Position numbers and translations under genes: made by a program. The notes beneath the pieces are model-generated. The model was not told the DNA's origin and made no database searches. It worked only from the letters and a program-made list of their open reading frames with translations. DNA of 64,000 nucleotides. Origin: DATBGO01 sp963695645 (GTDB lineage: Bacteria > Actinomycetota > Actinomycetes > Streptosporangiales > Streptosporangiaceae). The stretch is taken from the NCBI GenBank assembly GCA_963695645.1, contig CAVOHC010000017.1, positions 62,001 to 126,000 of the forward strand, given 5' to 3'. Shown in pieces: positions 38,754 through 46,892 of the stretch. Within the stretch, counting starts at the first letter, position 1. Each line of letters starts with the position of its first letter.

Positions 38754-39713
38754 TCACGATCCCACGTACCTCACTCGTGGATCGAGGACCGCGTACGCGA
38801 TGTCCGCCAGCAGCGACCCGACCACGGTCGCCACCGCCACCACCACGGTAAAGCCCAGCAGCACCGGGTAATCATCTCGTTGGGCCGACTGATAGAAGAG
38901 ATATCCCATTCCGGGGTAGTTGAAGACCGCCTCGGTGATCAGCGCGCCTGCCAGGATGCCCGGCAGGCTCAGCCCGAGCAGCGTGGCGATGGAGACTAGC
39001 GCGTTGCGCAGTACGTGATGGGTCAGTACCCGCCGTTCGCTGGCGCCCTTGGCGCGGGCGGTGCGGACATAATCCTCGGTGAGGTTGTCCAGCACAGAGG
39101 AACGCATGTACCTGCTGAACAATGCGATCGTTGTCAGCGAAAGGCAGATGATCGGCAGGATCAGCGCGTTGAAGTTCGAGACGACCGCGCCAATACCCTC
39201 GCCCTGCGGGCCCTCCGCGGGCAGGATCGGGATCATGACCGCGAACACAATGATCAAGAGGATCCCGATTAGGAAGTCCGGCATCGCGTAGAAGATCGTG
39301 GAGGCGACGTTGGACACATGGTCGACAGCCTTGTTGCGGCGCACCGCCTGTGCCACACCCATCGGGATCGCCACGATGAGCGCCAGCAGGGTCGAGATTC
39401 CGACCAGGATGATGGTCTTGGGCAGCCGGTTGGCCAGCAGCGAGGCAACGCTCTGGTTAAGCGTCCACGAGTAGCCCAGGTTGCCGCGCGCCAGGTTGCC
39501 GAGCCACAGCAGGTACTGCCGGTACCAGGGCAGGTTGAAGCCGTAGGCGGCATCGAAAATCTTGATCGCCGCAGGGTCGCGGTAGGCACCGGGGCCCATC
39601 ACCGCGACCGCGACGTTGCCGGGGATCATCCGCAGCAGCGCGAACGTGATCATAGTAACGATTAGCAGCACCACGACGGACTGGAGCACCCTGCGGATGA
39701 GAAAAACCAGCAC
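38754..39713 (-). CDS. orphan ABC transporter permease, DppB/OppB type
   Basis: A 319-residue six-helix inner-membrane permease of the peptide/nickel ABC importer family. It begins VLVFLIRRVLQSVVVLLIV and has the conserved RMIPGNVA, the loop NLARGNLGYSWTLNQSV and the coupling-helix motif YVRTARAKGASERRVL. The C-terminus is LLADIAYAVLDPRVRY. The GTG at 39713 follows GAAAGG and gives the classic start. Frames further upstream are rejected. No DppC, ATPase or substrate-binding protein gene is next to it on either side, which is unusual because these permeases work as heterodimers. It may pair with subunits encoded elsewhere or be a relic. Confidence 0.88.
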   Translation of the reverse strand: MLVFLIRRVLQSVVVLLIVTMITFALLRMIPGNVAVAVMGPGAYRDPAAIKIFDAAYGFNLPWYRQYLLWLGNLARGNLGYSWTLNQSVASLLANRLPKTIILVGISTLLALIVAIPMGVAQAVRRNKAVDHVSNVASTIFYAMPDFLIGILLIIVFAVMIPILPAEGPQGEGIGAVVSNFNALILPIICLSLTTIALFSRYMRSSVLDNLTEDYVRTARAKGASERRVLTHHVLRNALVSIATLLGLSLPGILAGALITEAVFNYPGMGYLFYQSAQRDDYPVLLGFTVVVAVATVVGSLLADIAYAVLDPRVRYVGS

Positions 39714-40066
39714 AGCTGCCCTTTCCGCCCCGGCCTGGTACATGACCGTGAAGGGCCACTTGCCAGAGGTTACGCACTGAGTTCCAGTTCCCTGCACGTT
39801 GCCGCAGCCCTGGCGTTGGCGCTGAGCGGCCGCATCAACCCAACGGCCGCCCGCCAGGCCAGTCATGCCTGCTGCCGCGCCGAGCACCCCGTGAAACTCA
39901 ATCCAGCCCACCTGAATCGTACGTCACATGCTCCCTGGGCCCGGGCGGCGGCCCGCCGCCCTGGCTGTCCGTTAACCCGGGTCGGCGCCCTCGAATAAAG
40001 CGGCCCGAGCGGACAACGCCGGAGCCGCTGCGGTGCCGGTTGGCTCGCTGCGGTTATCGTGTCCGC
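39714..40066. other. 353-bp divergent intergenic region
   Basis: It separates the orphan permease and the LigD-type polymerase gene. No gene is apparent. TATCGT (40055-40060) lies seven bases before the ATG of the polymerase gene and no ribosome binding site is visible there, so a leaderless transcript is possible. The -35 element is unclear. Confidence 0.4.
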
Positions 40067-41410
40067 ATGCCGGAACCCAAGGAGATCCTGGAGGTCGCCG
40101 GGCACAAGGTACCGGTCAGCAATCCGGGTAAGGTCTACTTTCCGCAGACCGGCCATACCAAGCTGGACCTCGTCCGCTACTACCTGAGCGTCGCGGACGG
40201 GGCGCTGGGCGGCGTCGCCGGTCGGCCGATGGTGCTCAAGCGCTTCGTGAACGGGGCTGAGTCGGAGGCGTTCTTCCAGAAGCGGGCGCCATCGTCGCGG
40301 CCCGACTGGATCGAGACGATCATGCTGAGCTTCCCGTCCGGGCGCACGGCGGAGGAGGTAGTGGTCCGCGACGCCGCGGCCCTGGCCTGGGTGGTCAACC
40401 TGGGCTGCATCGACCTCAACCCGCACCCGGTCCGTGCCGAGGACCTCGACCATCCGGACGAGCTACGGGTCGATCTCGACCCGGTGCCCGGCGTGGGCTG
40501 GCCGCAGATCGTCCGGGTCGCGCTGGTGGCCAGGGACGTGCTCAGCGACTTTGGCCTGACCGGCTGGCCGAAGACATCCGGGTCACGCGGGATCCACATC
40601 TACGCGCGGATTGAGCCACGCTGGAGCTTCCCGGAGGTGCGCAGCGCGGCCGTCGCGCTCGCCAGGGAGATCGAGCGCCGGGCGCCCGATGACGCCACGT
40701 CGCGGTGGTGGAAGGAGGAGCGCCACGGCGTTTTCGTTGATTACAACCAGAACGCGAAGGACCGGACGGTCGCCTCGGCCTACTCGGTCCGGCCGACCCC
40801 TGATGCCCGGGTCTCCACCCCGCTGAGCTGGGACGAGGTACCAGACTGCGACCCGGCCGCGTTCACTATCGACTCGGTCCCGACGCGGTTCGCCGACCTC
40901 GGCGATCTGTCGGCGGGCATCGACGCGGCCTGCGGCTCGCTCGAGCCGCTGCTTGCCGCGGCGGCGCGCGACACGGCCGCTGGCCTGCCCGATGCGCCCT
41001 GGCCGCCGCACTTCGCCAAGCAGGCCGGCGAGCAGCCCCGGGTCCAGCCGTCGAAACGCCGCTCGCCCCCGGCTGGCCAGGACCAGACGCCGCCGGAGCC
41101 TGCGATCGGCCCGGCGGCGCCGGGTAGGGGCAGCGGGCAGAGTGGCCGTCGCAAGTCGGCGATGCCGCTCATCGAGGTAGCCAGGGCGGCGACCAAGGCG
41201 GAGGCGATGGCCGGCCTGCAGCGCTGGCAGGACCGTCATCCGGAGGCCGCGGCCCGCCTGGAGCCCGCCGACTTTTTGGTGGACTCGATGCGCGGGCGCT
41301 TCTCGACGTGGACCCGGATCCGGCTGAACCTGCGCAACGTCCCGGAGGCGCAGCGGCCGCCGCAAGAGGCCCTTGAGGTCGATTACGACCCGTGGGCGGG
41401 CGGCGGCTGA
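40067..41410 (+). CDS. LigD-type DNA polymerase/primase domain protein
   Basis: A stand-alone polymerase of the LigD PolDom (archaeo-eukaryotic primase) type used in non-homologous end joining. It has NPGKVYFPQTGHTKLDLVRYY near residue 28, RRA-like FFQKRAPSSRPDWI, and the catalytic aspartates in LRVDLDPVPGVGW. SGSRGIHIYARIEP and HGVFVDYNQNAKDRTVASAYS follow. Residues up to about 300 form the domain. Then come a low-complexity linker and a C-terminal segment (about 365-447) with SAMPLIEVARAATKAEAM and FLVDSMRGRFSTWTRIRLNL, present in related actinobacterial proteins. The ATG at 40067 matches the family start. No Ku or ATP-dependent ligase gene is adjacent. Confidence 0.9.
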   Translation: MPEPKEILEVAGHKVPVSNPGKVYFPQTGHTKLDLVRYYLSVADGALGGVAGRPMVLKRFVNGAESEAFFQKRAPSSRPDWIETIMLSFPSGRTAEEVVVRDAAALAWVVNLGCIDLNPHPVRAEDLDHPDELRVDLDPVPGVGWPQIVRVALVARDVLSDFGLTGWPKTSGSRGIHIYARIEPRWSFPEVRSAAVALAREIERRAPDDATSRWWKEERHGVFVDYNQNAKDRTVASAYSVRPTPDARVSTPLSWDEVPDCDPAAFTIDSVPTRFADLGDLSAGIDAACGSLEPLLAAAARDTAAGLPDAPWPPHFAKQAGEQPRVQPSKRRSPPAGQDQTPPEPAIGPAAPGRGSGQSGRRKSAMPLIEVARAATKAEAMAGLQRWQDRHPEAAARLEPADFLVDSMRGRFSTWTRIRLNLRNVPEAQRPPQEALEVDYDPWAGGG

Positions 41411-41436
41411 CCCCGCCCGGTACGCCGCCGGACTGG

Positions 41437-42369
41437 TCAGCTCACCTGGGGCAGCACGTCGCTGGCGATCAGCTCGAGGTGATCGAGATCTGCCAGGTCA
41501 AGCACCTGAAGGTAGATCCGCTCGGCGCCAATCGCCGCGAACTTGCCGATCTTCTCGGCGATCTCGTCGGGCGTGCCTGCCAGGCCCTGCTCCCGGATCT
41601 CGGCAAGCTCCTCGCCGATCACGCCGGCCCGGCGGCTCAGCTCGGCAGCAGAACGGCCGCAGCACACAAGCTGAGCCGCCGAGTAGATCATTGACGACTC
41701 ATGCCGGCCGGCCGAGGCACAGGCCTGTTGCACCCGGCCGAACGCGGCCCTCGTCCCGTCCAGGTTCGTGAACGGGACGTTGTACTCGTCCGCGTACTTC
41801 GCGGCGAGCCTCGGCGTCCGGCTCGGGCCGGTGCCACCAATGATCACCGGCGGCCGCGGCCGCTGGGACGGCTTGGGCAGCGCCGGCGAGTCAGTCACCG
41901 TGTAGTACTCGCCCCGGTAGTCGAACGACCCGCCCTCCGCTGCCTCCCAAAGGCCGATGATGACGGCCAGCTGTTCCTCCAACCGGCCGAATCGCTCGCT
42001 GACGCTGGGGAACGGGATGGCGTACGCCGCGTGCTCCGCCGCGAACCAGCCGGCCCCGACGCCGAATTCGACCCGGCCGCCGCTCATCTGGTCAACCTGC
42101 GCCACGGTGATGGCGAGCGGCCCGGGATGCCGGAAGGTGGCGGCGGTCATCAGCGTGCCCAGCCGGATCCTGGTCGTCTCACGGGCCAGCCCGGCCAGCG
42201 TGATCCAGGCGTCAGTCGGGCCGGGCAGCCCGCTGACATCGCCGATCTTGAGATAGTGATCGGAACGGAAGAATGCGTCGAAGCCGAGATCCTCCGATGC
42301 CCTGGCCACCCGCAGCAGCGTCGCGTAGTCGGCGCCTTGCTGCGGCTCGGTGAAGACCCTCAGTTCCAT
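41437..42369 (-). CDS. LLM-class F420-dependent oxidoreductase
   Basis: A 310-residue luciferase-like oxidoreductase. It begins MELRVFTEPQQGADYATLLRVA and continues with ASEDLGFDAFFRSDHYLK, IRLGTLMTAATFRHPGPLA and GRVEFGVGAGWFAAEH, typical of the F420-binding subgroup. The ATG at 42369 is preferred to 42387 and 42495 because family members begin near M-x-LR-FTEPQ. It is convergent with the polymerase gene, and its 5' end is separated by 82 bp from the RNA methyltransferase stop. The substrate is unknown. Confidence 0.9.
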   Translation of the reverse strand: MELRVFTEPQQGADYATLLRVARASEDLGFDAFFRSDHYLKIGDVSGLPGPTDAWITLAGLARETTRIRLGTLMTAATFRHPGPLAITVAQVDQMSGGRVEFGVGAGWFAAEHAAYAIPFPSVSERFGRLEEQLAVIIGLWEAAEGGSFDYRGEYYTVTDSPALPKPSQRPRPPVIIGGTGPSRTPRLAAKYADEYNVPFTNLDGTRAAFGRVQQACASAGRHESSMIYSAAQLVCCGRSAAELSRRAGVIGEELAEIREQGLAGTPDEIAEKIGKFAAIGAERIYLQVLDLADLDHLELIASDVLPQVS

Positions 42370-42451
42370 GTCCCCATCTTGGCTCATTTCGTTACCAGGC
42401 GTCCGCCCGTCCCGCAACGGCCCGCCGAACGGACTCAAACGTCCTGGCCGG

Positions 42452-43768
42452 CTACCGCCAGGTGCTGCGATCCAGGGTCGCCAGGCACTCCACATGGTGA
42501 GTCATGGGGAAGGCATCGAAGGCGCGCAGTGCGCGCAGGTCCCACCCGCGCTCGCGGAGCAGCCCGAGGTCCCTGGCCAGGGTCGCCGGATCACACGACA
42601 CGTAGGCAATCCGGCGCAGCCTGGCGGCGGCGCCGCTTTCCGTCGGGGGCGGCCCGCACAGCAGGTCGATGACCGGCCGTGCTGCTCCCGTTCTTGGCGG
42701 GTCCAGCACAGCCAGCGAAGCATCAGACAGACCATGGCGAGCCAGCAGCGCGCCGGTGTCGCCGCAGTGCACCCGCGCCCACGGCGTGCCGCGCAGGTTG
42801 TGCCTGGCGTCGCGCACGGCCAGCCGGTCCTGCTCCATCCCGATGACGGCGCCGGCCGGGCCGACCGCCTCCGCGAGCAGCCCGGCGAACAGCCCGGCCC
42901 CGCAGTAGAGGTCGAGCGCCACGTCCCCGGGCTCCGGGCGCAGCGCGTCCAGTACCGCAGCCGCGAGCGCGTCAGCTGCGCCCGGATGCACCTGCCAGAA
43001 CGCTGCCGCGTTGACCCGCCAGTCCCGGCCCGCTGCATGCTGGCGCAAGTAACCGCCGTCTGGCGCGGTGGGCATGCCGTCCCGGCCGCGTCGCGATACC
43101 GCCTCCGCCCGGCCGCGCGGCGGTAGCTGCCTGCCGCCCGGTCCGGCAACGGACACCGCGCGATCGCCGGACACCGGCGCAGTGCAGATCTCGACCCAGC
43201 GGGCTCCCGGCCAGTTCCGGCCGGTCACGTCAGCGGCGCCGACCAGCGGATGAGCGATCGGGCAGCCGCCGACATCGATGACCTCGTGGGAGCGGTGCTT
43301 GTGCAGCCCTGCGGTACCGTCGGAGCGCACCGCGAACCTGACCCTGGTTCGCCAGCCGAGGCCGTCACGGTCACCGGCCACCGGCTCGACCGTCACCTCG
43401 CGCTCGATGCCGGCGATGCGGCGCAATTGCTGGCTGACGACGGCGGCCTTCAGCGCCCGCTGGGCCGGCAGGCTGGCGTGCTGCCAGTCGCAACCGCCGC
43501 AGCCGCCAGGCCGGGCCTGCGGGCATGGCGGCCGTACCCGGGCGGCCGCAGCTTCCACGATCTCCACCGCGTCGGCCCGGGCCAGCTTCGAGGTCCGCTG
43601 CGTGATGACGGCCCGGACCCGCTCACCGGGCAGCGCGTGCCGCACGAAGATCACCTGGCCGTGGCCTGGCTCCGGCCGCGCCACGCACCAGCCGCCATGC
43701 GCGGCCTCGCCGACTGTCAGGTCGACCAGATCGCCTGCCCGCAGCGGCATGTCCGGGAAGAGTGACAT
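42452..43768 (-). CDS. class I SAM-dependent RNA methyltransferase, TrmA/RlmD family with TRAM domain
   Basis: A 438-residue (uracil-5-)RNA methyltransferase-like enzyme. An N-terminal TRAM domain (GDLVDLTVGEAAHGGWCVAR) precedes an Fe-S-type cysteine cluster (CPQARPGGCGGCDWQ near residue 82, and a later CPIAHP). The catalytic domain has ALDLYCGAGLFAGLLAE, AVLDPPRTGAARP and YVSCDPATLARDL, which includes the nucleophilic cysteine. Most members modify rRNA or tRNA U5. An arginine/glycine-rich insertion (about residues 198-225) interrupts the middle. It is divergent from ceoB across 137 bp, the same arrangement as Rv2689c with the ceoB-ceoC genes in mycobacteria. Confidence 0.9.
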   Translation of the reverse strand: MSLFPDMPLRAGDLVDLTVGEAAHGGWCVARPEPGHGQVIFVRHALPGERVRAVITQRTSKLARADAVEIVEAAAARVRPPCPQARPGGCGGCDWQHASLPAQRALKAAVVSQQLRRIAGIEREVTVEPVAGDRDGLGWRTRVRFAVRSDGTAGLHKHRSHEVIDVGGCPIAHPLVGAADVTGRNWPGARWVEICTAPVSGDRAVSVAGPGGRQLPPRGRAEAVSRRGRDGMPTAPDGGYLRQHAAGRDWRVNAAAFWQVHPGAADALAAAVLDALRPEPGDVALDLYCGAGLFAGLLAEAVGPAGAVIGMEQDRLAVRDARHNLRGTPWARVHCGDTGALLARHGLSDASLAVLDPPRTGAARPVIDLLCGPPPTESGAAARLRRIAYVSCDPATLARDLGLLRERGWDLRALRAFDAFPMTHHVECLATLDRSTWR

Positions 43769-43905
43769 CCCACTATGCTCCCGTGACTGGCACGGGCCTG
43801 CTGGCTCCGGGGTATTCGGTTCTGCTTCCCCGGGCAGTCCGGGCTAGCACTGTCCTGCCGGAGGGCATACCTTGATCGGGCACCGCAACCGCCGGAAGGA
43901 AGACA

Positions 43906-44580
43906 GTGCATATCGTCATCATGGGATGCGGGCGGGTCGGCTCGACGATCGCGCACATCCTCGAGGACCAGGGGCACTCGGTCGCCATCATCGACCAGGA
44001 CCCGGACGCGTTTCGCAGGCTGCACGGGCATTTCAAGGGCCAGCGGGTGACCGGCGTCGGTTTCGACCGCCATGTTCTTATCGAGGCGGGTATCGAGCGG
44101 GCCGACGCATTTGCGGCGGTCAGCAACGGCGACAACTCGAACGTCATCGCGGCGCGGGTCGCTCGGGAATCGTTCGGCGTCGAGCGTGTCGCGGCCCGGA
44201 TCTATGACCCCCGGCGGGCCGAGGTCTACCAGCGGCTGGGCATCCCGACGGTGGCAACGGTCCGCTGGACAGCCGACCAGATGCTGCGCAGGCTGCTGCC
44301 GGAGGGCACCGAGCCGCTCTGGCGCGATCCGACCGGCACGATCGTGCTCGCGGATGTCGCCTACTCGGGCGACTGGCTCGGCGAGAAGGTCCGGACGCTT
44401 GAGGACGCGGCGCGGGCCAGAATCGCCTACATCTCCAGGCTGGGCGACGCGTTGCTGCCGACGCCGGGCACCGTCCTGCAGGAAGGCGACGTGGTGCACG
44501 TGATTGCTGACGCGAGTGACCTTGACCGGATCGAATCGGTGTTCGCCCGGCCCGCCGCGCCCGGGAAGGGGAGCCACTGA
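43906..44580 (+). CDS. ceoB: TrkA-family potassium uptake regulator CeoB
   Basis: A 224-residue RCK (regulator of K+ conductance) protein that binds nucleotides and gates a Trk/Ktr-type potassium channel. The Rossmann motif is IVIMGCGRVGSTIAHILEDQG. The nucleotide-binding acidic end is AIIDQDPDAFRRL, and a C-terminal TrkA-C domain starts near residue 140 with IVLADVAYSGDWLGEKV. It starts with GTG at 43906. Its stop overlaps the ceoC start by one base (TGATG), so the two are coupled. No Trk/Ktr membrane subunit is visible in the window. Confidence 0.92.
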   Translation: MHIVIMGCGRVGSTIAHILEDQGHSVAIIDQDPDAFRRLHGHFKGQRVTGVGFDRHVLIEAGIERADAFAAVSNGDNSNVIAARVARESFGVERVAARIYDPRRAEVYQRLGIPTVATVRWTADQMLRRLLPEGTEPLWRDPTGTIVLADVAYSGDWLGEKVRTLEDAARARIAYISRLGDALLPTPGTVLQEGDVVHVIADASDLDRIESVFARPAAPGKGSH

Positions 44581-45242
44581 TGCGGGTAGCGATCGCGGGT
44601 GCCGGTGCGGTCGGCCGGTCCATCGCCAAGGAACTGCTCGGCAACGGTCACGACGTCCTGCTCATCGACAAGAACCCCAGGTCCATCAAGGTGGACAGCC
44701 TGGCGCGGGCCGAGTGGCTGCTGGCCGATGCGTGCGAGATCGCCTCGCTTGACGACGCCTCGCTCGAGCACTGCAACGTGGTGATCGCGGCGACCGGTGA
44801 TGACAAGGTCAACCTGGTGGTGTCGCTGCTGGCCAAGACCGAGTTCGGGGTACCCAGGGTGGTGGCGCGGATCAACCACCCGAACAATGAGTGGCTGTTC
44901 AACGAGTCGTGGGGCGTGGACGTGGCGGTGTCTACCCCGCGGCTGCTTTCGGCACTGGTCGAGGAGGCTGTCAGCGTCGGCGACCTGGTCCGGCTGATGA
45001 CGTTCCGGCAGAGCGAGGCCACCCTGGTTGAGCTGACCATGCCGGCCGATGCGCCGCTGGCCGGCCAGCGGATCGGCGGCATCGAATGGCCTACCGACAC
45101 CGCGCTCGTCGCGATCCTCAGGGACGGCAGGGTGATCGTGCCTAACAGCGATGATCCGCTGGAGGCCGGTGACGAGCTGCTCTTCGTCACCAGCGAAGAC
45201 GTCGAGGAAGACCTGGCCAGGCTGCTGGCCGGCGAGCGGTGA
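44580..45242 (+). CDS. ceoC: TrkA-family potassium uptake regulator CeoC
   Basis: A second RCK-type protein of 220 residues, with Rossmann motif VAIAGAGAVGRSIAKELLGNG and LLIDKNPRSIKV. The middle region is VVIAATGDDKVNLVVSLLAKT, and a TrkA-C domain begins near residue 130. The tail is DELLFVTSEDVEEDLARLL. Together with CeoB it would form the hetero-oligomeric cytosolic ring of a potassium uptake system. It ends one base before the convergent DUF3710 gene, so the genes are packed tail to tail. Confidence 0.92.
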   Translation: MRVAIAGAGAVGRSIAKELLGNGHDVLLIDKNPRSIKVDSLARAEWLLADACEIASLDDASLEHCNVVIAATGDDKVNLVVSLLAKTEFGVPRVVARINHPNNEWLFNESWGVDVAVSTPRLLSALVEEAVSVGDLVRLMTFRQSEATLVELTMPADAPLAGQRIGGIEWPTDTALVAILRDGRVIVPNSDDPLEAGDELLFVTSEDVEEDLARLLAGER

Positions 45243-45243
45243 G

Positions 45244-46224
45244 CTACCTGGTCTCGGTGATCTCGGGGCCGCGCTCGAACGGGTTCGGGTAATCCGGGCT
45301 TTCGGCCTGTGCCATCTGCTCTTCAAGGGCACGGCGAGCGTCTTCGGGCAGCCGGATCTCCAGCAGGTCACGCGGCGGGGCGGGATGGTCGCCCCGCATC
45401 ACGACCACGTCGGCAAAGAGTTCCTCGAAGGGCCTCGCCAGCTCGGGCCGCTGCGCGGCCGGGCCGCTGATCACGCCACGGAGAAACCACCGGGGCCCGT
45501 CGACGCCCATGAACCTGACCTGCTGCAAGGGCTGGCGGCGCTGCCCGGGCTCGGCGGCATTGATCCGTGCGTGCAGTTCGGGACCGAACGGGCCGGCGGA
45601 CTCCGTGCTCTCGCCGCCTGACTTGGCCACTTCCTCGGCGATCTCGACCCTTACCTCGTCCCAGAGCCCGCTAGTCTTCGGCGCAGCGAACGCCTGCAGC
45701 TGAAGCGCGCTCTCACCACGCACGATGGCAATCCAGACCCCCTGGTCCTCGGCCATGTTGACCTGGACGTCCAGGCCCTCCCGCGCGGGAACGAGCAAGC
45801 TGCCGAAGTCCATCCGCTCGGTAGCCGGGTAGCTTCCTGCCCCATCCCATGGGCCTGAGCCTGCTCCGCCTGGCTCGGCGCCCGGGCCGGCGCCCGGCTG
45901 ACGGGCGCCGGGCGGCCCCGCCTGGGCAGGCCTTCCGGGCGCCTGATCAGGGCCGCTTCCCGGTGCATGGCCCTCGAACTCGGCCTCGTCGTCGAGCTCG
46001 GCGTCGCCGAGCTCGGCATCGCCGAACTCAGCGTCGTCGCCGAACTCAGCGTCGTCCTCGAACTCAGCGTCGTCCTCGAACTCAGCGTCATCCTCGACCA
46101 CGCGGTCGTCCGCGAACTGAGCGTCGTCGAACTCCGGGTCGTCCTCGGAGCCGGCATCATCTCGGATATCGGCCCGGTCCGGACCCCGATCATCCGCACC
46201 GTCGCGGCGACGCCGTCGGAACAC
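45244..46224 (-). CDS. DUF3710 domain-containing protein
   Basis: A 326-residue actinobacterial DUF3710 protein of unknown function. The family domain occupies the C-terminal 200 residues: FGSLLVPAREGLDVQVNM, GVWIAIVRGESALQLQAFA, GLWDEVRVEIAEEV and GVDGPRWFLRGVISGPAA. The first 110 residues are an acidic tract made of 15- and 18-bp repeats encoding (DDAEFE/GDAEL)n, then a proline/glycine-rich linker. The dUTPase gene is 20 bp upstream on the same strand, so the pair is likely an operon, as in mycobacteria. There, three further genes (including an OB-fold and a DUF3159 protein) normally lie between DUF3710 and ceoC, and they are absent here. Confidence 0.86.
   Translation of the reverse strand: MFRRRRRDGADDRGPDRADIRDDAGSEDDPEFDDAQFADDRVVEDDAEFEDDAEFEDDAEFGDDAEFGDAELGDAELDDEAEFEGHAPGSGPDQAPGRPAQAGPPGARQPGAGPGAEPGGAGSGPWDGAGSYPATERMDFGSLLVPAREGLDVQVNMAEDQGVWIAIVRGESALQLQAFAAPKTSGLWDEVRVEIAEEVAKSGGESTESAGPFGPELHARINAAEPGQRRQPLQQVRFMGVDGPRWFLRGVISGPAAQRPELARPFEELFADVVVMRGDHPAPPRDLLEIRLPEDARRALEEQMAQAESPDYPNPFERGPEITETR
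45976..46095 (-). repeat. 18- and 15-bp in-frame tandem repeat (acidic) in the DUF3710 gene
   Basis: Four 18-bp units of gaactcagcgtcgtcctc and close variants (46024-46095) follow one 18-bp and two 15-bp related units (45976-46023). On the minus strand they encode DDAEFE and GDAEL/DDEAEFE peptides. Unit lengths are multiples of three, so the frame is kept. The acidic tract precedes the conserved domain. Confidence 0.9.
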
Positions 46225-46244
46225 CCCGCACGCTCCTTACTTCC

Positions 46245-46745
46245 TTACCGGAAACTCATTTCGCCCGCAGGCCCGCTGGCGGCGTGCCCTCCTGTCGATC
46301 CGAACCCGCCATCCCCCCTGGCCGAGCCAGGCAGCGTGTCAACCTCCCAGAAAACCGGGCATTCCACGCGCTGGACCACGAGCTGAGCGATGCGGTCGCC
46401 GCGCTGAAAGCGCACCGGGGTGTCGGCGTCGGTGTTGAGCAGGGTCACCCTGATCTCGCCACGGTACCCGGCGTCCACAGTGCCCGGCGCATTCACGATC
46501 GTGACGCCGTGCCGTACCGCCAGCCCGGACCGCGGATGCACGAAGGCGGCGTAACCATCGGGTAGCGCGATCGCGATACCGGTCGGCACAGCCGCGCGCG
46601 CGCCCGGCGGGAGTTCCACGTCCACGGCGGCAAACAGGTCGACGCCCGCATCTCCCGGATGAGCGCGGCTCGGCACCTGGAGACCAGGGTCGAGCCGTTT
46701 GATCAGCACCTGGACCCGGTCAGGTTCGCCGTTAGTGAGCGGCAT
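46245..46745 (-). CDS. dut: dUTP diphosphatase
   Basis: A 166-residue trimeric dUTPase that removes dUTP and supplies dUMP for thymidylate synthesis. All five motifs are visible: HPGDAGVDLFA, HPRSGLAVRHGVTIVN, GTVDAGYRGEI, RGDRIAQLVVQ and the C-terminal RGDGGFGSTG. The catalytic aspartate is in VDAGYRGE. The final HAASGPAGEMSFR tail is longer than usual. It precedes the DUF3710 gene in a presumed operon. Confidence 0.95.
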   Translation of the reverse strand: MPLTNGEPDRVQVLIKRLDPGLQVPSRAHPGDAGVDLFAAVDVELPPGARAAVPTGIAIALPDGYAAFVHPRSGLAVRHGVTIVNAPGTVDAGYRGEIRVTLLNTDADTPVRFQRGDRIAQLVVQRVECPVFWEVDTLPGSARGDGGFGSTGGHAASGPAGEMSFR

Positions 46746-46892
46746 GGGTCACCACCCTTCAGATATGCCGGTGCACGGAGGTGACCTTACAGCCGGGCCT
46801 GCCGCCTGGCGGCGAAGACCGTCACGACGGCGGCCGGTGTGCCGCCGGCCGAGACAAGTCCGGGGATGACCACCGATATGCCTCCGACCGGG

